A stretch of DNA of 64,000 nucleotides from Micromonosporaceae bacterium KJ-029 (GTDB lineage Bacteria > Actinomycetota > Actinomycetes > Mycobacteriales > Micromonosporaceae), in assembly GCA_005402585.1 (NCBI GenBank), contig BIFP01000062.1, positions 1 through 64,000 of the forward strand. The letters run 5' to 3'. The first letter of the stretch is position 1, and each line of letters begins with the position of its first letter. Below, piece by piece: positions 17,911 to 25,566 of the stretch. Position numbers and translations under genes: made by a program. The notes under the pieces were generated by a model, which had not been told where the DNA came from, did not search any database, and saw only the letters and a list, made by a program, of their open reading frames with translations.

Positions 17911-19532
17911 TGCCCTTCACCGTCGCCGACTACGTCCTCACCCGGCTGCGCGAGCAGCAGATCGACACCCTGTTCGGCGTACCCGCGGCGTATTGTGCGC
18001 CGCTCTTCGACGCCGCCGCCGCCCGCGGCGTGACGTCGGTCATCGCGGCCAGCGATCTCGAAGCGGGCTACGCCGCCGACGGGTACGCACGCACGAAGGG
18101 GCTCGGCGCCGTCTCTGTCGCCAACGGAGTCGGCACACTGAGCATGATCAACGCGATCGCCGGCGCATACGTCGAGCGCAGTCCGGTCGTCGTCATCAAC
18201 GGCGGCCCGACCGCCCAACACCTCGACAACCTCAAGAACTTCGACGTCCTCTTCTCGCACTCAATCGGCCAGCCCGACACCGACCTGAACGCCTACCGGC
18301 TCGTCACAGGGAGCGCGACGCGCGCCAGCACGACAACCCAGGTGCCCGCAGCGGTCGACACCGCGCTCGCGACCGCGATACGGAAGAAGCGGCCGAGCTA
18401 CGTCGAGATCAGCAAGGACCTCTGGACCCAGGACTGCACACCTCCGGCCGGACCGATTGACCTCACCAACCCCACAGCCGGCACCGAGCAGCAACTCGCG
18501 ACTACGATCGTCCAGCTGATCCGCGCCGCGACCTCACCGCTGCTGCTGGTCGGCGCGGAAATCCAGCGATACGGGCTCGCCAACCAGGTCGCCGACCTGA
18601 TCGCAAAGCTCGGCGTCCGGTGGTCGACCGCGCTGCTCGCCAAGTCGACGCTTCCCGAACAGGGCAAGGGCTGGGTCGGCGTCTACGACCCCCCACAATC
18701 GATCCCGTCGGCGGCACAGGCGGTCGAACAGGCGGACCTGCTGGTGATGCTTGGCGCGGTCTTCCCGAACGGCTATGCGACGCTGGTCACCACCCGAACC
18801 GCCAAGATCGTCTCGATCTATGACGGCACCGTGCGGATCAAGGGCAGCCAGAAGCGGAACGCCGAACTCCGCGCCCTGGTGGCGGCCCTCGTCTCCCAGG
18901 CCGCGACCGCACCGCCGAAACCCGTCCCCGCGGGAGTGGTGCCGGCCGCACCCCCGCCGGCCACCGGCGCCTTGACCTACCGCCAGGTGTTCGACCGTAT
19001 CGGCGCCGCGCTGGACGACTCGTGGCTCGTCGTCCCCGACACGATGCTCGGTGTGTACTCGGCTGCGAACCTCCCGGTCAAGGGCCGCGACGGGTTCCTG
19101 TGCAGCGCCGTGTGGGCCTCGATTGGGCATTCGGTCGCCGCCGCCGTCGGCGCGTCCTTCGGGTCGAACCGGCGGCCACTGGTCATCTGTGGCGACGGCG
19201 GCTTCCACATGACCGCGCAGGCGCTCTCCACCATGGCGCGCTACGGACGCAACCCGGTCGTCATCGTGGTCGGCAACGGCCTCTACGCCTTTGAGCAATT
19301 CCTCGTCGACAAGACGTATTTCGGCACTTCCGCCGCACACCCGAAACCCTACGTCGTCCTCAATCCATGGGATTTCGTCAAGTTTGCGGACGCGCTTGGC
19401 GTCCACTCCGCCCAGTCGGTCAAGACGGCAGCGGCGTTGGACTCAGCGCTCGCGAGCGCAAAGGCGTCGAACGGTCCGGCACTGATCCATGCCGAGGTGA
19501 ATCCGCACGACCTGCCGGCAGAGCTTTCGTGA
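17910..19532 (+). CDS. Thiamine-diphosphate 2-oxo acid decarboxylase (pyruvate/indolepyruvate decarboxylase-like)
   Basis: 540 residues, start codon sharing one base with the oxidase stop. The Pyr domain carries the conserved catalytic glutamate (Glu51 in SDLEAGYAADGYAR), followed by GVGTLSMINAIAGAYVERSP, a pyruvate-decarboxylase-family segment. The C-terminal PP domain has the ThDP/Mg motif GDGGFHMTAQALSTMARYG through VVGNGLYAFEQFL near residues 427-465. Predicted reaction: non-oxidative decarboxylation of a 2-oxo acid to an aldehyde. Coupling to the upstream D-amino-acid oxidase suggests a two-step D-amino acid to aldehyde route. An in-frame upstream extension inside the oxidase gene is rejected. 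Confidence 0.85.
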   Translation: MPFTVADYVLTRLREQQIDTLFGVPAAYCAPLFDAAAARGVTSVIAASDLEAGYAADGYARTKGLGAVSVANGVGTLSMINAIAGAYVERSPVVVINGGPTAQHLDNLKNFDVLFSHSIGQPDTDLNAYRLVTGSATRASTTTQVPAAVDTALATAIRKKRPSYVEISKDLWTQDCTPPAGPIDLTNPTAGTEQQLATTIVQLIRAATSPLLLVGAEIQRYGLANQVADLIAKLGVRWSTALLAKSTLPEQGKGWVGVYDPPQSIPSAAQAVEQADLLVMLGAVFPNGYATLVTTRTAKIVSIYDGTVRIKGSQKRNAELRALVAALVSQAATAPPKPVPAGVVPAAPPPATGALTYRQVFDRIGAALDDSWLVVPDTMLGVYSAANLPVKGRDGFLCSAVWASIGHSVAAAVGASFGSNRRPLVICGDGGFHMTAQALSTMARYGRNPVVIVVGNGLYAFEQFLVDKTYFGTSAAHPKPYVVLNPWDFVKFADALGVHSAQSVKTAAALDSALASAKASNGPALIHAEVNPHDLPAELS

Positions 19533-19635
19533 CCTCCGGCGTGGCAAGCGCTGCCGCAATGATCGACGGTGGGAATTCGGACTTTCACCGACTACCAGCC
19601 GCAGGTTCTGCCACCACGCCTGCAACTGTTGCTTG

Positions 19636-22600
19636 CTATTTTCGCCAGGCAGGGGCCATCCGCTCGGACATTTCCCGCCAGAACGTCCGCAGGTCCTGCC
19701 GGTTGACCGCCTGCCAGTCCGCCCGCCCCGGGCGCGAGCGCCCGGCAAGGTCGATTTGGTGGGCGCAGAAGGCCTCGTCCATCTGGTACGGCAGGTCGTC
19801 TCCCTTTGGCGGCAGCGGGCACAGCCGGAATGGGCAGTCGTCGATGCAGGTGGCGCCCGGTTGTACGTCGTGGGCCTGGCGGCGGCTCAGGTTGACCCGC
19901 ATGGCGGAGCGGTCGATGGTGAGGCACGGGGGCAGCTCGGCCCGGCTGGCCCGGGTGAGCCGGCGCGCCCGCTGGTCATTGTCCCGTCCCCGGTCGGCGA
20001 GGTTGAGCAGCAGCATCACGTCGGCCAGCAGCCGTTGGGCCCGCGGTTCCAGGACGGCCCAGCCGTGCCAGGCCGGCAGCCAGGAGGCCTGGTGCCGGCG
20101 TATGCCCGGCTGAGGGCTGACCGACCCGATCCGCCCGACGATCTCCCGCTCGTCCAGCCAGCAGTGCCGCTCGGGGTGGCGGTCGATGAGCGCCTCGACG
20201 CACAGGTCCGCGACCTCGAGGACGAGAGGGTGAGCCGTACCGCTGCCGGGCTGCGGGGCGCGGAGCCCGCCACCGGCGATGGAGGTCCAAAATCCCACCA
20301 GGCCGCGCGGGTCCGAACCGTGACCCCGCTTGCGCAACGCTTCGCCCGGGTCGCGGGGGAGGGCGAGCAGGGTGAGCGCCTGGATGAGCATCAGGTGGGA
20401 GTACCAGAACCGGGAGTGCCGCAGCGCCTTCTCGGCCTCCTCGATCAGCACACTGCGGTGCGCCGGGTACGTGCGGCAGTTGGCCGCCATCCGGAACCCC
20501 TGCGCCAAGGTGATCTCGTAGACGCGGGCCCCCTCGCGGAAGTCGGTGGCCAGGCGGTCGACCCAGCGGCGCAGGGTATCCCGGGCCACGCCCTGCCAGT
20601 CCGGCTCGTCAGGGGTGCGTGTGGCATCGGTGAAGAGGAACAGCGACGGGGCGAGCCAGGTCCGCAGCTCCTCCAGCCGTTCCCGGCCCTGGGTGTCGGC
20701 CGCCTCCGGCGGCTGGTCGAGCAGGTCGCGCAGGGAGCGGACCGCGGCGTTGCCACCGCTGGCGATCTGGCGGGCCGCAGTCAGCCGGGGCAGGTAGGAC
20801 GTCTCGTACGCCATCATCTGAAATAGCTGCCGGTACTGCGGTGTGGGCGGCTGTCTCCGGAATCCAGTGGGCTCCGGAGGCCGGTCCCGCAGTTGCCGTG
20901 CGGCGTCGCCGTACCGGTGCACCAGGGCGATCTTGGCGTCCTCCAGCGGGCGGTCCGTGACCGAGCCGTCCCCCTGGTAGTTCGGCCAGGTGCCGCGGAT
21001 CGCGTCGGCCAACGTCCGGTGCGCCGTGTGCCCGGTGGCGGCGTCCATCTCCAGCGCCGCCGCGAACAGCTCCAAGGCTCGGGTGCGGTTGCGTGTCCCG
21101 GTCGCCGCGGCGCGGAGCCGGTGGACGAGAGCGATGGACCGGTCCTGGGTGATCCTCGCGTCCCGGTGGCCCGAGGACGGTCTCACCGTCTGCCACACGG
21201 CGTAGCGGAGCCGGAGCAGGATCCCACGCTCCACTGACGGCGTCCGCCGCCCGTTCAGCCGTTCGAAAGCGCCCGCGCTGCGGGTGTAGAGGGTGAGGGC
21301 GGCGAGCAGTTCCCGCCCGGGGCCGTGATTGCGGGTGAAGGCCTGCTCCAGGAAGTCGTCGTCGCGCAGGGCTGCGGTGAGGTAGCGCGAGCCGAGGTAC
21401 GCCTGGACCACCCCGTTCTGGAAACGCACCCCGTCCTGCCGCTTCACCACGATGTTCAGCTCATCCCCGGTGGTCTCGGCGAGGCCGAGGTCCTGCGGGT
21501 TGTCGGCACTGAGCTTGTGCAGCCGGGCCCGGAGCTCGGCCAGGATCCACTGCCGGCCGGCGTCCTTCCCGCCGTCGGTGCTCACGAGGTCGGTGGTACG
21601 CACCGACAGCCGGTTGTCGCGCAACCCGATGCAGGCGAGCGCGGAAAGCACTTCGATCGCGTCTGTCCGTTCGGTCTGCGGCATGCCGTAGTCCTCGTAC
21701 AGATCCCCGGCGACGATGGCAGCCCACCACTCCTCCAGCAGACACCAGCGCAGCCCGGATCTGCCCTGGTCCGTCGGCCCGACCCGGTCCAGGCGGTCCA
21801 CCTCGTGGAGCTGGCTGATGACCCGCAGGTAGAACGGCGAGTCGGCGACGTCGGCGTCCTTGACCAGCTCGGTGATCCGGTCCCACTGCTGGCCACCGTC
21901 CGGGCGGTGGCTGCGGGTCCGCACGTACTCCAACGCCGCGCCGATGGAGAGCGGCTCCAGTTGCAGCAGCAGCGCGTCCAACCCGCGCAGCGGATCGTCC
22001 GGCCGTGAGGCGACCACCAGGGGGAGCCGCTCGCGGACCGCGCCCCGCACCGCCTCGCGGAGCACACTGTCCCGGTCGGCTGGCTGGTCGGAGTCGGCGA
22101 GCACCTCCTCCAAGCCGTCGGCCAGCACCACGATCCGGTTCTCCAGCCACAGCCGCCGCCACACCTTGTCGGCCTCGCTGGCGGCGTGCAGCTGGCTGTC
22201 GATTGTCTTCTGGAACTGTTCCAGGGCGAGCTGGTGGAAGTTCAACTTCGCCGGGTCCGTGACGGTGCGCAGGTCGATCCCGACCGGCACGACGTCGCTG
22301 GCCATCAGCATCTCCGCGAGGCGCACCAGGGTTGCGGTCTTGCCAGTGCCGATGCCGCCCACCAGCAGCAGCGGCCGCCGACGATGCTCGTCGCGTAGCC
22401 GCTGGACCATCAGTTCGCACAGTTCGTCCCGGCCCACGACGTAGCTCGCGCGGCTGTCGCGTTCGGCGGTGGGAAGCACCATCCGGAGATTGCGCAGGGC
22501 ATTGCGGTCGTACCAGCGGCGGACCGGGACGTATCGCCAGAACAGGAAGACCGCGAGGCCCAGCGCCAGGATGAGCGGCCCCTTGACGAAACCGTCTACC

Positions 22601-22932
22601 TGCCCGCAGTAGTACGACCTCGGCTGGTCCCCGGCACACCACTTCGCCACCCGCAGGAAACCGGGCTCGTTGTTGAGGATCGTCAGGACCAGGGAGAAGA
22701 CGGTCCACACCACGAGCGCCCCGGCGGTGGCGACAATCGTCCACCGCAGGCCCCGGTGGTGCCGCCAGCTCATCCGGTGGTCGGGCCGCTCGTCCATCCG
22801 GCGGCGGCGGCTCCGCTCGGCCTGCCGTTCCCGTCGGGTACGCCACCTGCGCCGGCGCTGGCGCATCCACAACTGGGCCGCCCAGACCGGACCACGTTTC
22901 GGCCCGCGCATGGACACCCCCATGATCCACAT
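19636..22932 (-). CDS. Membrane-anchored NACHT/STAND-like NTPase
   Basis: 1098 residues. A very basic N-terminus (many Arg between residues 20 and 60) precedes two hydrophobic segments at about 63-86 and 118-134. An ATPase core follows: Walker A GGIGTGKT at 192-199 and Walker B RIVVLADGLEE near 266-275, then a sensor-like ERLPLVVASRPDDP. The remaining 700 residues are helical and may form a sensor or repeat region. The layout resembles STAND/NACHT signalling ATPases found in bacterial defence and regulation, but no effector enzyme domain is visible. It overlaps the end of an upstream membrane-protein frame by 163 nt; a start at 22911 (MRGPKRGP) is equally possible. Confidence 0.75.
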   Translation of the reverse strand: MWIMGVSMRGPKRGPVWAAQLWMRQRRRRWRTRRERQAERSRRRRMDERPDHRMSWRHHRGLRWTIVATAGALVVWTVFSLVLTILNNEPGFLRVAKWCAGDQPRSYYCGQVDGFVKGPLILALGLAVFLFWRYVPVRRWYDRNALRNLRMVLPTAERDSRASYVVGRDELCELMVQRLRDEHRRRPLLLVGGIGTGKTATLVRLAEMLMASDVVPVGIDLRTVTDPAKLNFHQLALEQFQKTIDSQLHAASEADKVWRRLWLENRIVVLADGLEEVLADSDQPADRDSVLREAVRGAVRERLPLVVASRPDDPLRGLDALLLQLEPLSIGAALEYVRTRSHRPDGGQQWDRITELVKDADVADSPFYLRVISQLHEVDRLDRVGPTDQGRSGLRWCLLEEWWAAIVAGDLYEDYGMPQTERTDAIEVLSALACIGLRDNRLSVRTTDLVSTDGGKDAGRQWILAELRARLHKLSADNPQDLGLAETTGDELNIVVKRQDGVRFQNGVVQAYLGSRYLTAALRDDDFLEQAFTRNHGPGRELLAALTLYTRSAGAFERLNGRRTPSVERGILLRLRYAVWQTVRPSSGHRDARITQDRSIALVHRLRAAATGTRNRTRALELFAAALEMDAATGHTAHRTLADAIRGTWPNYQGDGSVTDRPLEDAKIALVHRYGDAARQLRDRPPEPTGFRRQPPTPQYRQLFQMMAYETSYLPRLTAARQIASGGNAAVRSLRDLLDQPPEAADTQGRERLEELRTWLAPSLFLFTDATRTPDEPDWQGVARDTLRRWVDRLATDFREGARVYEITLAQGFRMAANCRTYPAHRSVLIEEAEKALRHSRFWYSHLMLIQALTLLALPRDPGEALRKRGHGSDPRGLVGFWTSIAGGGLRAPQPGSGTAHPLVLEVADLCVEALIDRHPERHCWLDEREIVGRIGSVSPQPGIRRHQASWLPAWHGWAVLEPRAQRLLADVMLLLNLADRGRDNDQRARRLTRASRAELPPCLTIDRSAMRVNLSRRQAHDVQPGATCIDDCPFRLCPLPPKGDDLPYQMDEAFCAHQIDLAGRSRPGRADWQAVNRQDLRTFWREMSERMAPAWRK

Positions 22933-23477
22933 GGTCGGTACCGGCCTGAGGAGGCGATCCCCCCATCCAGGCCCAGGCTAGTGCTCCCACCCAGGAGCCA
23001 GCGCCACGTTCCGGCAAATCCCGCGGCCGTCTGTCGACGACACAGCTTCCCTCCGCCGGCGCTGGTCAGCATGTCTCGGCCCACCTCGATCAGTGCGGCC
23101 AGCGACGCGATCGTGGTGAGGGTGACGAGTCCGAGCACCGGTGACCATCGATTTAGATGGATCATTCCCTGCGCGACGAGGACGCCGAGGGCGAGGCTGA
23201 GCGCGACACCGACGACGAATTGGCTGGAACCATCCGGTATCCGGATCAGACGCGCGCAGGCCAGTCCCGGCGCCACGGCGAGGTAGCCGAGGACACTGAC
23301 CGCCCGCAGGATGCCCGACACGTCCCAGACGACGAGGGCGAGAACGCCGCAGCTGGCGAGGAGCGTCACCAGCGCCGGCCATGGCGTACGGGACGGGAAA
23401 TCCGCCAGCGAGGAAGCGGCCCGCTGGCCGGGTGAACCTGAACGGGCATCTCGGCCGAGCTCGGCGAGCGCTGTCAC
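22770..23477 (-). CDS. Truncated multi-pass membrane protein (uncertain)
   Basis: Residues 30-135 contain four convincing membrane helices (ALVTLLASCGVLALVVWDV, AVSVLGYLAVAPGLACARL, FVVGVALSLALGVLVAQGM, VLGLVTLTTIASLAALIEV). This resembles small membrane proteins of exopolysaccharide clusters. After about residue 140 the frame becomes Gly/Arg/Cys-rich without family character and runs into the NTPase start, so the true protein was probably truncated there. Start at 23477. Function unknown. Confidence 0.45.
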   Translation of the reverse strand: MTALAELGRDARSGSPGQRAASSLADFPSRTPWPALVTLLASCGVLALVVWDVSGILRAVSVLGYLAVAPGLACARLIRIPDGSSQFVVGVALSLALGVLVAQGMIHLNRWSPVLGLVTLTTIASLAALIEVGRDMLTSAGGGKLCRRQTAAGFAGTWRWLLGGSTSLGLDGGIASSGRYRPCGSWGCPCAGRNVVRSGRPSCGCASAGAGGVPDGNGRPSGAAAAGWTSGPTTG

Positions 23478-23568
23478 CGGTCATTCCTGGTTGGTGAGCG
23501 TCCGGGAACTCGGCCGGGCGCATGGTCACAAGACGATGAAGCGCGGTGTGTGGTGGATCGACATGGAG

Positions 23569-23621
23569 CGAGCTCCTGGTAGATCGGCGGTTGTCTAGGC
23601 CAGCCGTTTACCAGGAGCTCG
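23569..23621. repeat. 13-bp perfect inverted repeat
   Basis: CGAGCTCCTGGTA at 23569-23581 and its exact complement TACCAGGAGCTCG at 23609-23621 are separated by 27 nt. The pair lies 40 nt upstream of the IS5-type transposase start and could be a transposon-end structure or a terminator. Confidence 0.6.
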
Positions 23622-23660
23622 TTGTGTCATTGTCGCCTGCGTCCGACCTATTCGGTAGGT

Positions 23661-23776
23661 ATGTCAGAGCCGTTGACCTGCGGGTTCTATCCTTCGTCGT
23701 GGCTTACCGATGCCCAGTGGGCGATCATTGAGCCGTCGCTGCCCGCGGCGGGTGACACCGCAGGGCGGGGCGGGCG
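23661..23776 (+). pseudogene. IS5-family transposase 5' remnant
   Basis: The ATG at 23661 opens MSEPLTCGFYPSSWLTDAQWAIIEPSLPAAGDTAGRGGR, the typical beginning of IS5-type transposases, and similarity stops after about 38 residues. What follows is a MarR-type gene end in another frame. The catalytic domain is absent. It marks one breakpoint of an IS-mediated deletion or insertion. Confidence 0.65.
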
Positions 23777-23799
23777 GCGCCAGATCGGCGACGAACAGG

Positions 23800-24078
23800 A
23801 CGGCGCAACGTCTCGAATCCCGAGGCATGATCCAACGCTTCCCCTGCCCCGAGGACCGACGCGCGACCAACGCCCGCCTCACCGACGCCGGCTGGCAGAA
23901 GGTGCGCGACACCGCTCCTGGGCACGCCGCCGCCGTCCGTGAGAACGTCATTGACGCTCTCACAGACGAGCAGATTGCCCAGATGGCGGCCATCACCGAC
24001 GCGATTCTGCACCGCCTCGACCCCAACGGCAGCCGCTCGGCGATTTACCAGCGTTACGACCCGAACCCTCGCCGGTAG
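23800..24078 (+). pseudogene. MarR-family regulator, C-terminal half only
   Basis: The frame reads NRTAQRLESRGMIQRFPCPEDRRATNARLTDAGWQKVRDTAPGHAAAVRENVIDALTDEQI and ends at 24078. This is the wing and C-terminal dimerisation helix of a MarR regulator (PEDRRATNARLT is the conserved wing). The first half, including the N-terminal helix and most of the recognition helix, is missing, replaced by the IS5 start in a different frame. It is a truncated gene. Confidence 0.65.
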
Positions 24079-24185
24079 GACCACCGACCACCGGGCCCAG
24101 GAAATGAGGACGAACTGGTTACGCCCATGCGGCCGACCTCTCCACCGACAACGCCCTGCCGGTGGAGAGGCAGCACGCCGGGGCG

Positions 24186-24325
24186 GAAAGAGGGACCTGG
24201 TGTCAGCAGCGCGTGGCAACGACCACGCCGGTGAGGCAGAGCGCGCCGCCCAACAGGGCGAGCGGCGCCGGTACCAGGGACGAACGGCAACAGGGCCACG
24301 GTGCCGGCCAGCGCGCCGAGCCGTG
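24186..24325 (-). pseudogene. Decayed second copy of EamA transporter 3' end
   Basis: 24186-24275 is nearly identical to 40637-40726 (3' end of the intact EamA gene, for example CACGCCGGTGAGGCAGAGCG). 24279-24321 matches 40926-40968 (CAGGGCCACGGTGCCGGCCA). The roughly 200 nt between these blocks in the intact gene are deleted here. It is a non-functional paralogous remnant. Confidence 0.75.
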
Positions 24326-24402
24326 ATCAAACTGGCCGCGACCAGAGCGGACGCCATCGCTGACATCCGCAGAACCGGGGGACCGGCCTTCGACAGTGCC
24401 GC

Positions 24403-24774
24403 TCAGCGGGCCTTCTTCGTCGCCCGCTTGCGGGGCGGCGTCAACAGTTCGGCGATCGTCGCGATCGCGGACGGCACCAGGCGGTAGTACGCCCAGACGC
24501 CCCGCTTCTCGCGCTCGAGCAGGCCGGCCTCGGTGAGGATCCGAAGGTGATGACTCACGGTCGGCTGGGAGAGACCAAGCGGTGCGGTGAGGTCACTCAC
24601 GGACGCCTCGCCCTCCGGAGCGGACTGGATCAGACTGAGCAGTCGCAGCCGGGCCGGGTCGGCGAATGCCTTCAGCACTCCCGCGAGCCGCTCGGCGTCA
24701 GCACGCTTGATCGGTTCGCCGGCAAGCGGCGAGACGCCCGGCGTAGATGTTTTCGCAGTTGCCACGTCGTCCAT
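24403..24774 (-). CDS. ArsR/SmtB-type transcriptional regulator lacking the usual cysteines
   Basis: 123 residues from the ATG at 24774; 24825 is an alternative start, and longer in-frame extensions are not supported. The core KAFADPARLRLLSLIQ, LSQPTVSHHLRILTEAGLLEREKRGVWAYYRL is a textbook ArsR winged helix. At the alpha-3 position, where metal-sensing family members have CxC (ELCVCDL), this protein has ASVSDL with Ser58 and Ser60, so arsenic-type thiol sensing at that site is unlikely. A basic C-terminal tail (PPRKRATKKAR) follows. The target is unknown. Confidence 0.82.
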   Translation of the reverse strand: MDDVATAKTSTPGVSPLAGEPIKRADAERLAGVLKAFADPARLRLLSLIQSAPEGEASVSDLTAPLGLSQPTVSHHLRILTEAGLLEREKRGVWAYYRLVPSAIATIAELLTPPRKRATKKAR

Positions 24775-24825
24775 CGTTGCACCAACACCATCGATAGACC
24801 GCTGGAACCAGAACCCGGCCACCAT

Positions 24826-25266
24826 CAGTTTGCGGGTAGGCGCTGTGTCGGCCGTGTCTGCGGCCGGATGGCGAGTCGTTGCGGTTGTTCTCGACGGCGC
24901 AGTACCGCCCGATGCCGGAGTGCGGGATGCCTCGGCAGGACCAGGGCTGGTCGTCCGCCGCCTCTGATCATGGCGGGTGTCCTGCCGGCGATCATGTGGA
25001 CCGGTCGCGTCAGGCCATCCGCCGACGTAGGCCGCACCCGCTGACCTGCGCTCGAACTTCCAGCGGACACCCGAAGGACAGCGCCGGGCCGGCCGCCGGT
25101 TCAGGGGCAACCCTGAACCGGGGCTCCGGGCCGACCCGCAGCGGGAAATCCGCTGCTTGTCCGCCCATGGGAGGACGGATCCGGCCGGCCCGGCCCCGGA
25201 GGATGGGACCAGCCCCGCCGGCCAGCGGGGCGGCGGGGACACCGCAAGCAGACGGAAGAGGTAGAC
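24826..25266. other. 440-nt stretch without a gene
   Basis: Lies between the ArsR-type gene and the truncated ABC ATPase. No ATPase N-terminus (Walker A) can be read in any frame, showing that the 5' half of the ABC gene was lost rather than frameshifted. No other feature is recognised. Confidence 0.45.
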
Positions 25267-25566
25267 GTGACCGCGATGGTAGGCCAGCAGGTGCAGGCCG
25301 CGGCCACCCTGGTCGCCCGCCCAGACGTCATCTTCGCCGACGAACCGACCGGCAACCTCGACTCCCGCGCCGGCGCCGAGGTACTGAACTTCCTGCGCAA
25401 CTCCGTCCGCGAGCACGGCCAGACCATCGTCATGGTCACCCACGACCCCACCGCCGCCGCGTACGCCGACGGGGTCGCCTTCCTCGCCGACGGCCAGATC
25501 GTCTCCGAGCGGATCGAGCCAACCGCCGACACCGTGCTTGACACCCCGACCGAGACGGCGGCCTGA
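25267..25566 (+). pseudogene. ABC transporter ATPase, C-terminal half only
   Basis: 99 residues opening at a GTG. ARPDVIFADEPTGNLDSRAGAEVL is Walker B plus D-loop, and TIVMVTHDP contains the switch histidine, as in MacB/LolD-type ATPases. The Walker A half is absent and the signature normally read as LSGGQQQRVA is degraded to MVGQQVQAAAT. The stop overlaps the permease start (TGATG at 25564-25568), so a formerly intact ATPase-permease operon has lost its motor domain. Confidence 0.7.

Noticed and set aside
23661..24078. A transposase-MarR fusion protein
   Set aside because: The two parts are in different reading frames and each is only a fragment.
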